Shown: one piece after another, positions 34,771 through 47,000 of the stretch
Position numbering within the stretch: the stretch's first letter is position 1
Layout: each line of letters starts with the position of its first letter
The notes under the pieces: generated by a model
The model's input: the letters and a program-made list of their open reading frames with translations, nothing else
Database searches by the model: none
Told to the model about the DNA's origin: nothing
Program-made: the position numbers and the translations under genes
DNA from: Phocoena phocoena
Taxonomy: Eukaryota; Chordata; Mammalia; Artiodactyla; Phocoenidae
Length of the DNA: 64,000 nucleotides
NCBI RefSeq assembly: GCF_963924675.1
Contig: NC_089232.1
Location: 33,988,842-34,052,841, forward strand
Direction of reading: 5' to 3'

Positions 34771-37700
34771 ACTATCCAATTTTGTCTACATCAAAAAAGA
34801 AATAAAAAGATGTTTTTTGCAATCAGAGAAAATATATACATAAATGATAAAGATACATGCCATAAAATTTTAAAGCTAACCATAACCCTGATTAATAGAG
34901 GTAAATTTTCTTTGTTATTCTTCAGCTGAAAAACAGACAGATGGATTTTCTAATCCTGATATACTGTTTAAAGCAGAAAAAAAGAAAGGAAAAGTGAAAG
35001 AAGGAATACCAGCCTAAGCTCTGACAATAAGACAGATGAAGTTTTTATCTCAGAATTTTATGGGTTCTTAATACCAAAGATCAGACTGATAGTAAGTGTC
35101 CAAATTTAATTGCTGTTATTGACACTTTAGGACAAAATGAGAAAACAGGAAGATAGCTACCCAGAGATAGAACCTACAGAAACACAGATTTCCCTGGAAT
35201 ATAAGTAGCAGCAGCCATACAATGTAGGTTATTTTTTAATCAAGCTGAGCTTCATCAGCTGGTGTGAGTGAGAGTTACATGAAGTATAGTAATTTAACAT
35301 GACTACTAATGTTTTCTGAAAACATTTAAGTCTGGATCCAACATGAGCTATCAGCATGGATACCTGTGCAAGATCCAATTTTCTGTTGGCCCTGGAAGGT
35401 GGAAAAATACTCTCCAAAGTATCAGCAGTGTTTGCAAGGTAGTAAGCACAAAAAATAGGAAATAATTTCAAGTGGTTCTAAACGGTACTTGGGAAATGTC
35501 TTTAAAAATAAATCCTTTCTGACTCTTCATTATGTTGCACAAATGAGAGGCCCCAAAATTCTGGCTCAACGCCAATTTTACATTCAAGGTCAGACAGGCA
35601 ACAATCAGGCGATGATATTTTATTCTCCCGCACATATGAAATTCTGTTTGAACTCATCAAAGTGAATTTATAGACATGCTAAACTATCCAATGAGAAGAT
35701 TGGGTGTAAGTAGGACAAGTTCCCTACTTGGTTTCCTAATGCAAGTAAATTACTAGCCAGGCATTATTTCACTTGGTATAGAGGGAAAAGAAAGTTAATA
35801 ATTCTTGTCCCAACCCTGACCAAAATACAGGCCTGAATTTTTCAGGACAACAAATTTTAAAACCTTGGCGGCGATCATTCAGGGATATTTCTGAATAGGA
35901 TACATTCACATGAAGCCTTTTTCCCTTTGCCAGAATCTCTATAACTGCTTGGAACTTGGAAGAATGAAAACAAAATATCTGAGTGTAAATGGGACCAGAG
36001 TTGAATATTTATCCACTGCAATTTAATCTGAAGAGATGTTCTTCTAGCATTGAGGGTTTGGTTGAATCCCACAAAACCCAACAATATTTAGAACTCAAAT
36101 GGTTCTCTGTCCTTAGTTCACCTCTCAATATCATACTTATGTGGGTGTAAGTGAACCTCATGATGTTAAATTCCATTTTACATCCATTCCATTCCAACTG
36201 ATGTCAAAATGGAATTTAACATCATCTCCTCTGTGGTTGAAATCATGTTGTATTTTTTATTTAGAGGGTTTCTTCTTAATATTTCAGAGGTATAAAGTTA
36301 TAGAGTCCAAAATGTTCCTCTCTGGGCATGGAGCAGAGGCTCTGAGAAGGGGAAGGACACAGTCTTACAAATGAATAGCCGGCCGAAGAAAATGTTTTGT
36401 TAATCCTTAATAGCAAAACAATAGAGGAAAGATTTGAGGATACCCCATATAATTAATAGAGTAGAACTAAGCATACCACACATGCCTCCAAGAAGATCAC
36501 AGAATGCACTGTGGAAAAAAAAGCAATACAATGGTTAATCACTTCAGAGAAATCATGCAGAAAGTACTATGTGTACCACATCCAAGATAATGACCAAACC
36601 TCTTCAAAATCATCCCATCTGGTAAATCTCTTCCAAAGCTCAAATTGCACCAGGCCACCCTTAACTGTCCTTGACCCTTCAGGCACATAAAGCTAGTTTT
36701 ACTTCCACTGCTTCAGCAATGGAAGCCACATGCAAGTAAACAACAACAAAATCCTCTTGCTCTTCTAAAAGGCTGAAAAATGTCTGTAAGCTTAAGAATG
36801 AAGAGGGGAAAGGGTGGCAAACTACCAAGTTGGATTTTCAAAGGGGATGGAGTGAGACAATGGCATTTTGGGTCATGCTAAGAACACACAGAAACTGACC
36901 TCATGCACAAGGAAGATGATCCAAACTCAAATCAGAACCAGGCGGTTCAGAACAACACCCTCGGGAGGAACACACGATCTTCTGGAATAATGGGACTAGG
37001 AACAAATGAACTGTAATCGTGTTAAATATTTATGTGTTTAAGAAACAGAATTTTCCATCTAACTTATTGGTAAACCATCCATCCAACCCTAAGAGAGATT
37101 TTATGTCTCTGCTGTAATTCCTGAAATCTGTGTTGCTATCCAGTGTTATCCAGACTCATAGGATTGAGCTGTTATGATTTTAATTAAACTTGCAAAGTGG
37201 CATATTAGGAGCGGATCTAACCAAAGAGACAATGAAGCAAGAGGGTGAGGCTTAAAACAATATTAACAACTAGTGTTTTGTGGTTTCTCTTCAAATACCA
37301 AAGGAGATTGAATTGGAGTGAGGAGAATATTGGCTAATAAATATCCAGAGGAAAAAGAAACCACCTCTATTTTCAATCTGCAAGTATGAGGGCAAGGAAT
37401 GACCTTAGTTAAGTATTGTTTATAATGTTTCTCTAAGTTCAATTCAGCGTAATGAATTTGGTGACACCCCAAGCAATTCTGCAGCAAGGTAAAATTTTGC
37501 ACCCAGGATACTTTATGTGTACGGCGTATACTAAGAGCTGAATTTTCTTAAAATATGCATAGAGAAATTCGGAAGAAAATGTCAACAGATTCTTAATTCT
37601 TGGAAGGCTTAGTGTACACCACCATCTACTTCAAAATATAGATAGTTGAAAATGTTAAACAAAACGTTAATGGTCAGTTTTACTTCCTTTTTCTTGCAGC

Positions 37701-38060
37701 TCTTATTTAAACAAGTTGCACACATAAGTGATGCTACAGGCATAGGATTTTGCATTAAGTTTGCAATGTCAGGTTTGTTTATAAAAATCATATTTTTAAC
37801 CACTGGCCCCTGGGGCTCTGTTCTGGGCAGTTACAAGTTCCAAGCAGTTCAATTCTGATTTTTAAAAAGATAGCTCTTTTTTCCATGAACTTCCAATGGA
37901 GACATTTCAGATCTTGGCACAAAACATTTGGTTTATACTTTTTGTGGCCTTACAAACTTACAATTAAGTTTATTTACTTAGCACAGAAAGTGTACTTCTG
38001 TTTGCCATGACTGGCGGGTGGCCACTGCCAGCCCTGGGGAGACCTGCAGAGTTTTTATTC
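34771..38060. other. Repeat-poor stretch, no gene recognised
   Basis: About 3.3 kb in which I recognise no MIR, L2, L1 or SINE copy. It contains the perfect inverted repeat at 36160-36225. Frames are at most 80 codons. A strong acceptor-like CTTTTTCTTGCAG ends at about 37699 without an evident donor downstream. Confidence 0.5.
36160..36225. repeat. Perfect 20-bp inverted repeat (hairpin)
   Basis: Bases 36160-36179 are the exact reverse complement of 36206-36225, separated by 26 bases. After a one-base bulge on the right side, five more bases pair (36180-36184 with 36200-36204), giving a 25-bp stem and a loop of about 15 bases. It lies in unique-looking DNA. It could be a small palindromic transposon remnant or a microRNA-like hairpin. 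The sequence alone does not decide. Confidence 0.9.
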
Positions 38061-38116
38061 CTCCTCTCTCTCTCTCTCTCTCTCTCACTCTCTCTCTCTG
38101 TGTGTCTCTCTCTCTG
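38061..38116. repeat. (CT)n microsatellite, interrupted
   Basis: CT repeat of about 56 bases with a CACT and a GTGTGT interruption. Confidence 0.95.
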
Positions 38117-39639
38117 CCTTGGCACCAGTACTGTGAAAAACTTTCCTCATAGTGCTTTTGAGAGCATTTACCACAGTTTTGTTCCTATTCAGAACTTTTA
38201 ACTCCATTCATAAACCTAGTGGTCACACGGTAGTTAATAAGGGGCAGAAATCTTTAGAGTCTTTTCCACTGTGGTTGAAATCGTGGCTTCTGTAACTTAT
38301 GCCCAAGCATAACAATGCTCAAAGGCAGTTGTGGAACACAAGAACTCCCATTCCTGGATTTGCTGCCATTTCAAGGAAAATGCAAAGACGTTGCCGAATA
38401 TTCATGAGAAATAATTACATGTATTTGCTTTGCAGTCCATGGTAACCTGGCAACACCATGCAGTTTTTGCTTCGGTCTCAACCACAGAACTTAAATTAAC
38501 GTTTTTCTCCATCGGTTTTTTTTTCCCTCTTTTTAGCTCAAGAGCACCAAAACATAAAGTAAATGTGATCATTATGAGGTTCTAGAAATATATTGTAGCT
38601 GGGCTTCCCAGATAAAGATGTTCATTAAGGGGCCAGCCTTTTATGTTATGATGAACACTATGTGGATTTCTACGATGTATCTTAAATGTCAGTATGGGTT
38701 GGAGGCCAAATGGTCATGACTCTCACAGCTAATTACTCATACCCAGTCCAGGAAGTACTGTTGTTTGCAATGTGGCTTAGGCTTGTATAAACTTGATTCT
38801 TTGATATCAAAGAAGTTGTCCATGGCAAAATTATGTGTGTGGTGCAACTCCGCAGGGTAAGCTTTCAGCTAGGGTCGACCCAGGGAAATGGGCAGAACGG
38901 AGACCGTTCTCTAGGCTGCTGTCTATAACTACCACTTTGCCATCTCCCCTGTCCACGTACCTCTCCTGAAGCCCATTCAGAGAACTCTAGAATGTTACCT
39001 GAGCTGCCGTTATTTACACGGCAATCCCTGAGTAAAGAGAAATGTCATTTTTATATGGCAATTTCTGCCAGCTCTGGAACTGACTTGAGAGTCATATTTG
39101 GAGACGGTTCCATTGCATGAGGCACCATCTGTGATCATTCATTTCGTAACTTGGTAGTGTTAGAGCTCAGAGCAGCATCATAGAATCACAGCAGTGGGGA
39201 GGCTGACGGAAGTTTCTCTAAGTCTATCAGTGCCCCCTGGAAGACTCCCTAAGTGTAGACAGTGGTCTATCATCTTAAAAAAGATCTGTGTCAACATTAT
39301 CAACCTCATCGCCATTTTCAGTGCCAACGTCAAAGACCGTTCACAAAATGTCTGCTTGTCAATAGTACCAGGATCACCCTCTTATTTAAAATATAAATAA
39401 ATAAAATGTATGAAACTTCACACCTGTCTATGAGAAAAGCCCAGCCTAAGACATTATAGTGGATATTTGTGAGTTTTTTTAACTTAATGTCCATTTCCTC
39501 TTCTCGGTAGCTCTTGGATTTTCTTTGGGGGAATTGTCTCTTTTCCATTGTAAGTAGTTTTAGTGGGATGGTAAAGCAACATTCTGCTAGAGAGTTGACA
39601 AAGTCCTTGGATATTCCTTCCTCTTTCATCCTCTCAGGT
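38117..39639. other. No gene recognised
   Basis: Unique-looking sequence with no recognised repeat. There is a short T-rich patch near 38515-38535. Frames are at most about 99 codons and unrecognised. Confidence 0.5.
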
Positions 39640-40560
39640 CTTAATAATGATCACATCACACCGCAATCTCCTTGAGTATAAGCTAGAAATTTTAGAGACG
39701 TTTTCATTTCCCGACATCTCAACTCCCATAGCCATCAGGCTCTGTTAATCACAGCCCATAAATATTTCTTGAATCTCCTTTTTATCCCCATCTCTCCCTC
39801 CTACCAGAGTGACGGCCCTTGCTGTTGGTCCCTACACTAATGCGATGGTCTCCTCAGCAGTATGCCTGCCTCCTGTCTCTCTCCACCCCAGCTCTTTGCA
39901 ATAATAAAAGTAACTCTTTAAGTAATTGATCCCTTATGATGGGCCAGACATTATGCTAAGCACTTTTAAAATTCTAATCTTCACAGCTCTCCGGAAGTAG
40001 ATACTACTTTTCTCACTTTATAGACAAGGAAACCAAGGCTAAGAGATATGAAAAACTTACCTATGATCTCCCAGGTACTACCTATTCTAGCCAAGATTTG
40101 AATTCACCTCTGTGTGCTCCAAATTCTATGTTTTAAAGGAGGTAGAAATAGTCACATGTCACAAAGGTCATTATTTATTTCTCTGCTCAAAATTCTAGTG
40201 GTTCCTAAACCATTGCCTATACGATAAAGTCACAACCAAGTGAGGCTTTCCAGAGTCCGCCATGGTCACCTGAGACCCAGACATCCAGCCATCCCTAACT
40301 GCTTGGTGTCCTTCAAATAACTGACATTCTCTTTGCCTTGCCATTCCTTTGCATCCACTGCTCCTTCAGTCAGCAGTGCTTGCTCTGTTTTCCTCCACTG
40401 GAAAAATCCTTGTCTTCAAGATGCATCTAAGATGTGATTTCTCTCTGGGGTCATCCCTGAATCCCCTGGCCTAGTGCTTATTCAACTCCCTGGGGTACCC
40501 ATCACCCTTTGACATTCCTCTGCTGAGTCCTCCTTGCACCTCCTTGCACTCAGCACTCTG
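39640..40560 (+). mobile_element. L2 LINE, split by a MIR
   Basis: The left part (39640-39915) has the L2 order up to CACCCCAGCTCTTTGCAATA. The right part resumes near 40180 with TCTGCTCAAAATTCTAGTGG. It goes on through ACGATAAAGTCACAACCAAG to the CTTGCTCTGTTTTCCTCCAC section and the GACATTCCTC region. The gap is filled by a MIR in the other direction. Confidence 0.75.
39920..40130 (-). mobile_element. MIR SINE nested in L2
   Basis: Reversed MIR: TTATGCTAAGCACTTTTAAA, CTCACTTTATAGACAAGGAA, ACCAAGGCTAAGAGATATGA, ATTTGAATTCACCTCTGTGT. Its position inside the L2 means the L2 is older. Confidence 0.8.
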
Positions 40561-40649
40561 AGCACTTGTGGGCACATCTGTTTCCCCATTAGGCTGTGAC
40601 TTCTCCAAAAGTCTGGGCTTCATTGGTTTTCTATCCTTCCTGCTTCCAC

Positions 40650-41230
40650 CCTGCCCCACCTTATTCTCCACATACGTCAGGACATATCATTCCTCTATTC
40701 AAAACCCTCCAGCAAACAATTTCCTATTATATTTAGAATAACGTCAGAAACCCTCAACAAGGTCCATAAAGCCTGAGGTCTGTCTGAACTCATCCCCGCC
40801 TTCCCTCTCTTTGTCCATGTTCAGACACGCGGCCTCTGAGCCATTTCTTGACCAAGCCAAGGACACACCTACTCAGAACTCTGGGGCTGACCATTCCCTC
40901 TGCCTGGAAGGCTCTTTGCCCAGAGGCCTACCTGGACACTCCCGTCGCTTCACTCAGATCTTTGCCAAATGTCAGCTCCTCAGAGAAACCTTCCCTGACC
41001 ACTTACATAAAACATAGAGAATTGCAGCCACCATCACTCCCTTCACCCTTCTTTCTACTCAGCACTGACCATTATATGTCATTATATGACACACCTGGGT
41101 GTGTATCTATCTGTCTGCCATGTCCACTGAAACGCAAACCCCACGAGGGCAGGCCTGTGTCTGCTTTCTTCGGTGCTAAGCCCCAGGGCTTTTACCAGCC
41201 TCTACTAAGTAAGCATAAATGAATAAGCGA
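40650..41230 (+). mobile_element. L2 LINE, well preserved
   Basis: Classic L2 order: TTCAAAACCCTCCAGCAAAC near 40699, ACAAGGTCCATAAAGCCTGA, CCCTCTGCCTGGAAGGCTCT near 40897, CTCAGAGAAACCTTCCCTGA near 40979, CACGAGGGCAGGCCTGTGTC near 41142, and a tail ending ATAAATGAATAAGCGA. It is in the same direction as, and immediately after, the previous L2. The overlapping 68- and 124-codon frames are L2 relics. Confidence 0.85.
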
Positions 41231-42022
41231 GACTCCTCCCCAACTTTCCAATGTTTACAGCATTGCCAGTTACACTGCAGGGGCTCAGAACATACTAAGC
41301 ATACAGGAGTGAGTTATGGTGCAGAGCATGAACAATTGCCATGGAATGTTCCCTTACAAGCTTGATAGGTCAAAGCTTCTTACCTCCAAAGGGACATTTC
41401 AGAAGCTAATTAAATGGTAAGAGGATGCTGATTTGATAGACAGTAAGGCAGAAGAGAAGGCAAGGAGAGTTCCAAAACAGAACTCTTGAAATCTTTTAGA
41501 GATGTCATATTTCAGCAGCTTGTGATCCACCCTGTCACAAATGTCTCCAAATCTAAGTCCTTCCTGATGTTATCGCCAGAGAGAAAGCAATTTCTCCTTG
41601 TTAGCCCATGAACCGCTTCATAGACAGGAATGTTCAAAATCAGGAATCCCTAATCCTTTCCTCTCTAAGTGAAATGAAGCTGGCATTCTCATCTGGGACC
41701 ATGTCTCAGAAGTGTATTTAAGTCAATCACAGCATAACCTTTGAGCCATCATTAATTCTTCTTGACCTTTAGGAAGCCAGGTGTCATGCGAAAATACCTC
41801 TTTTACTGTCTGCCATGGTTTTCATGATGTATTAGGAGACCCTAAGATCCCTTTCCAACTTCAATATTTCCTTTTTTCTGAATGTCCTGATGCGTGTTGG
41901 GTATAAAACATGAATCCATCATCTGTAAATGACTCCCGTTTCATCTTTAGCAACATTGCTACTTACCCGATATTTATTTCTTATAAATAGAAAATATATT
42001 CTCTATATTTCAGTTCTCAAGT

Positions 42023-42026
42023 CTCC

Positions 42027-42069
<43 letters not shown>
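42023..42069. repeat. (CT)n microsatellite
   Basis: CT repeat with one CTTT interruption. Confidence 0.95.
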
Positions 42070-42070
<1 letters not shown>

Positions 42071-42558
42071 TGACTGATGTTTGGAATCTGGGTGACTGAA
42101 AGGGATGTCATTATATCAGAAAGTCTATACAGATCGGGAGGGAGATTATGTTTTGAGGGAAAAGGGGATAAATTCTGTTTTGAACATTTTGATTTCAAGA
42201 TGGTTTCAGAAAACTGAATTCAACTTCTCCAGAAGCAGATAAATGTAGGAGCCTAGAGCTCTGCTCATACTCCCCACCATCTTCCAATTCATCCCAAGCA
42301 ATGGTGAGAAACAACTCTCGCTCTAACATACCTTGGTAATCTTTCCTCCACTATCAAGAGGAGAAAATTCCCCACGGTTTCAAATATAATTCAATCATAC
42401 CCAAACCTAGGTATTGAGGAGCTACTGTGTTCCAGACATTGTCCTTAGTTTGTTAATATATTCAAGGGCTGACATAGTCCCAAGCACTTAATCCAAAGCC
42501 TGAGTCTTTTATCATGTTGAGGATGTGAAACCCTAGCCCATGATTAGAATGCTTTGTA

Positions 42559-42645
42559 CCCTCCCTCCTCCTCTACCCTCCCTTTTCCCCTCTTTTGTCT
42601 TCTTTCCCCTCTCCCCTTCTCTTTTCTCTTCTCTTCTCCCTCCCT
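42559..42645. repeat. Polypyrimidine tract
   Basis: Almost pure C/T on the plus strand over about 87 bases, apart from a few A and G bases. It is low-complexity rather than a tandem repeat. Confidence 0.85.
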
Positions 42646-44449
42646 GAATCTTTCCCACTTAGAGGAAATCTTACTTTCTGGGTCCACACTCAGCATTCTC
42701 TCCAGCTCACCTTCAGTACAATGATTTTCTTCCTGATGGCGTTGACAAAAACTTTTGTATGTCTTTCCCACCTGTTTGTCAAGTTTCCCACATTGGACTG
42801 AACTCTCCTTCTGTTTGCTTTCACCACATTATAAGACATGCAGGGTAGGATGAATGACTTGGCAACATCCCTCAAATCTCAAGCAGAAAATCAGCAAAGG
42901 GTCAGCTCCAACCAGCTGCTCTCTGGACTGACCTCATTCACCTTGAAATCAGGGCACAGGAAGCAGAAAGGGGAGAGGAAAACCACACTCATGGCTGCGT
43001 CGCTACATCCTCTGGGAGAGAACATGTCTGTGTGTAGTGGGAGTGAGGGAAGATTTTTGTGCAAAGAGGAGAAAGCTATGCAGTGGGACCAGAGGCAGAC
43101 CCGCCTTAGTGGGTGTGACAAAAATCAGGAGAAACATTCCGCTCAAAAGAATTCTCCTACACCTACACTGGAGGATGGCTAATTCTACCCCACAGTGTGA
43201 GTTGCCTCCTTTCTGCTGGGTTGTAACGTTAGGGATGTGAGCATGCAATTAAGATTTTCCTGGCGTCACCCCCACTTAACCCAATGACAATGGGGAGGCA
43301 GGATTTCTCCATCCTAACAGCTAGTTCAGAGCCCAAGTGCCAGTCCACTAGCAGCCAGCGTGAGGAGAGGCTGAGTGGCAGTTCTAATTGACCATTTCTA
43401 CCCAGGATCCTCTTAAGAATATACAATATGAGCTGTCAGAGCCCCCTGCCAATCACAAGAAATCTGACCCAGAGAAAGCACCACCTCAGAGGGAGGGCTG
43501 TTTATACATCCAATGAATTCAGTTTCCATTGCGTTATTTTTAGGCCATGACAGAGAAGAGCCTGCCTAATCATATCACAAAATCATGAATTTAGTAGATT
43601 ATAGATGATACCTTCAAACCTAAATATGTCCTCTGGCTGCCCAAACAAGGGGTCACTTAGCGTTTGACATCATCAACTCTTAGAGCTCCAAGTTTCTAAT
43701 TAGGGGTTACTTGGGAGCTTTTGCAGAGTTGCAGCTTACCAAACACTCCGGAGGAATTGCTGTTTTATGACACAGGGTGAAGAAACCCTAAAAACCGAAT
43801 CTGCATTTCGATGCACAATAAACAGGACTTCTAGAGGGGCTGTTTTCCTGGAACGCAGGGGATGAAGGCAGTTTATGGAGACGTGTTCCGTGCCACATTG
43901 GCCTGTTTTTCTCTCAGTCAATGAGAGATTTTTTACTCTGACACAATTTCGTCAACACACGTCATACGCAACAGGGGCTGGAAAGAAAGAAGCCCACAAA
44001 GGCAAACTAACTAGACAGACAACAGCTCATCTGCGGCACCTATGAGTGCTCAGCTCCGGTGGAATGATCTGGCCATAATAAGGCTAGACACATGGATTTC
44101 TAAACGTCTCTACAAGTGGTTAGTTAGCAAGGTGGCCACACACCCACAGATGCACTGACAGGGGAACTACAGGAGAAAACACGTGTTTCCGTTTGCAGCT
44201 GCCATCTCCACTCCATCAGGGGACACAGCTGGTGTCTTCTCTCCCCAAGTTAACAAGAGGCTATGGGAAAGATGACAGAGCTTCAGATTCCCCACCCACT
44301 GAGCAGGAGAAAAACGGGGGTGATCAGACTAAGAAACACCCTTCCAAATTCTCCAACCATGAATGGACACACACAGGTGTGTCTCCATTTTTCAGGCTTA
44401 CATCATTCAGCTTGTTTCTGAGCCGTGATGAATTCTGCAGGAAAAGAAC

Positions 44450-44835
44450 TATGGCAGCTTAAATTATTGTTCCCAAATACTCATGGCCCTCTCCCTGCAG
44501 CAGAATCAGATTTCAGTCCCCTATGGACGGGGCTTGGCCATACAACCTGCCCTAGCCAGTGAACTGCATGGAAAGTGATGTGTCTCACTGGTGTGTCAAA
44601 GTTTTAGGGCCAGTATGTGGTCTCCAGGCTCTCTTTTTCCTCCTACTTAATGACCAGCAACGTCCAAAAGAGGAATTGCTCTGTCAGCCTGGACCCTGGA
44701 GCGAAGACAACGTGTAGCAGTACTAACGTGGACCCAAGATGAGTATAAGCAGGAAATAACCTTTATTGTTGTGCACCACTGAAATTTGGGGGTCCTTTGT
44801 TACTGCAGCATCATAGCTTAGCCAATTCTGAGTCA
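44450..44835 (+). mobile_element. LTR-like interspersed repeat, family uncertain
   Basis: The order GGGCTTGGCCATACAACCTG, CAGTGAACTGCATGGAAAGT, TGTCAGCCTGGACCCTGGAG, then CACTGAAATTTGGGGGTCCT, TTTGTTACTGCAGCATCATA and AGCTTAGCCAATTCTGA matches a common mammalian repeat that I associate with MaLR/ERVL-type LTRs. I cannot fix the family name. Confidence 0.6.
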
Positions 44836-45984
44836 ATTTAAGAAAGGACCGCCTATAATACATCTAAGAGTGGGTGACATCCTTTCTTGAGAATTTCACA
44901 CATTTCCTTCCTCTTGTCATGATCTCTTTCTTACCTCTAGTCCATTTGTGTCTGGATTAGTTCTAACCTTGGTTTTATCTATCTGATCTTCCTCAAGTTG
45001 GATATCAGGCTGGACAGCTCTCTGGACCTCAGAACTGAACACACGTTAGGCTGATGATAATACGGCTAATTCCACTGGAAGAAGCAAATGTGTGGATCTG
45101 ACAATCACAGAACACATTATTCTCTTTGAAAATCAGTTTATTATCTTTGCAGTAGACACATTTAGCCAGTGTGATACAAAAGCATATAGATGCTATCTCT
45201 TAATATTAGAAAGATGTGGTCAGAGAAACTATATGACAAGAAAGACCTATGATAATATAACATAATCTTTTTAGAGACTCTATATAGAAAAAAGATCCCA
45301 ATCTTAAAATGGTTGGGAATCAGGAATGTTTCAAGAATGAGAGTAAATGCTGTATTTCTAGGCATAAAATCCACTGCATAGCAGGGTACTTTTATCTCAT
45401 TTAATCCAATTAGTATACCTTGATTACCTTCTACGGGCACATCATTATGTTTTTTACAGGAAACAGTTTTGAGGTTCACACATGTTCCTTATTTGCTAGT
45501 GAAAGGTAATATCCACTCACATCTCATCCAAAACTCATGACATTTTATCTTATTCTTCTCCTTTAGGTTTTAAGAGTTAACCACCTCAGCAAGCAGAAGA
45601 TCTAGATCTGAGTGGGTGAGAGTTTCTCAACATTATCAATTACAACACTGATTACAAAAGACAAACAGGGACAGAGAAAGTTAATGGCTTGACATCACAG
45701 TTAGAAAGCAACATTCCGGAACCATAAAATGTTGGATTTGAATAAAAGAAAGCATCTGAAATCCTGAGTCCCAGAGAGAGGTTTAGTAACTCACAAACAG
45801 TAGATCAGAGTCATGAGTTTTTGTATCCTCCCCAGCACATTGGCCCTTTCCCTATAACTGTGTGCTGAGGATGGGCTAAAGAATCCCATCTGAGATGAAA
45901 TTTGCTTCAAAAAGAACAGTATGGGAAAATTAGGAATATGGAAATTATGAATACGAACAATCTATTCAGAATAAGTGCTCTATT
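44836..45984. other. No gene recognised
   Basis: A reversed MIR-like patch (CCCAGAGAGAGGTTTAGTAA near 45769) is possible. Otherwise it is unique-looking. The 105-codon frame at 45162-45479 (minus) is unrecognised. Confidence 0.45.
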
Positions 45985-46590
45985 TAGAGAAACCCCTCAG
46001 CCTTTGCTTGGATGTCTCCAGTGACCAGCAGCTCATCTGTTCTGTTGTGGGACCTCGCTGATTAGTAATAAAGAATACACACCTTCCTCATGGGCATTTC
46101 CACAAGCTGGTCACAGTTCTACTTTGTTCTACAAGATTAACCTAGTCCAGTTGTTTTCATACAAAGAGAGGGGCCATTTTGTCCCCCCCCAGAAGACACT
46201 TGGCGAAGGGTAGAGAGATTTTTGCTTGTCCTGACTACTAAAACTGCTACTGACAGGAATACTAAATATGGTATAATGCACCGAACAACCCCCCAACAAA
46301 GAATTATCTAATCCCAAACTCCAATAGTACTGAGATAAAGAAACTCCAATCTAGTCCAAACCCTATTTGATACAAAGCCCTTCGCATATTTGAAAGGAGC
46401 TGTGCTAGTCCTTCTAAGTCTTCTTTCTGCTAATACCTTCAGGTTTCTCATCATCCTACATATGACTCAGTTTCTCCATCCTGTGGGGACTCTGTTGGAT
46501 GTGCTTCAGTGTGTCCTCATTAACTGCCTCAACCGGAAGGACACGCTATCCTCTAGATCATTCATAGATCCAAGGGACTCTTAATCCCCA
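45985..46590 (+). mobile_element. L3/CR1-type LINE, split by MER5A
   Basis: The left piece reads GGATGTCTCCAGTGACCAGC near 46010, then TGTTGTGGGACC. The right piece starts near 46346 with a CAAAGCCCTTCGCATATTTG block, then AGTCCTTCTAAGTCTTCTTT, CTCAGTTTCTCCATCCTGTG and GTGCTTCAGTGTGTCCTCAT. This is the order of the CR1-like 3' region conserved in amniotes. It is one of the oldest elements in the window. Confidence 0.65.
46148..46345 (+). mobile_element. MER5A nested in L3/CR1
   Basis: CAGTTGTTTTCATACAAAGA at the left, GGGGCCATTTTGTCCCCCCC, a TTTGCTTGTCCTGACTACTA block, ACCCCCCAACAAAGAATTAT and AATCCCAAACTCCAATAGTA near 46310. The right terminal repeat is degraded. Confidence 0.75.
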
Positions 46591-46744
46591 TGAGCACAGC
46601 ACCATGTGTTCAAAGCACGAAGTACCAATAAACCATCACAGAAGCATGAAAAGAGTTTGCTGTCTTAGATCAGAGTGTGGACTCAGCAAGCCTTCGTGGT
46701 ATTTAGATGATGGTAGAAATAGCAGTAATTGCAAAAATAACATC

Positions 46745-47000
46745 TTCTGTGTACTGAGTGTTGATGATATGGCAGATACCTTCCTAAGGTATTTATATGC
46801 ACTATCTTATTTAATCCTCCAGAAATCCCACGTGGTAGGTTGTTTTATCATCATTTTTACAGACGAATAAACCAATTCCTAGCTAGGTTAAAAAACTTGA
46901 CGAAGGTCATGAAGCTAGTGATCAGACTGGCCAGACCCAAACCCAGATCTGCCTAACCTCAAATCACAGGCTCTTAATCCCCACAGTGTGCTCTAACCCA
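46745..47000 (-). mobile_element. MIR SINE
   Basis: Reversed, nearly complete MIR: CACTATCTTATTTAATCCTC near 46799, ATCATTTTTACAGACGAATA, AACTTGACGAAGGTCATGAA, GGCTCTTAATCCCCACAGTG near 46970. Confidence 0.8.

Larger units (their letters stand above)
41231..44449. other. No gene recognised
   Basis: Unique-looking sequence of moderate GC, broken only by two pyrimidine tracts annotated separately. The longest frame is 114 codons (42838-43182), overlapped by frames on the other strand, and no family is recognised. Confidence 0.5.

Noticed and set aside
40848..41222. 124-codon plus-strand frame
   Set aside because: It coincides with a well-preserved L2 3' region. The frame is not part of the L2 protein-coding section.
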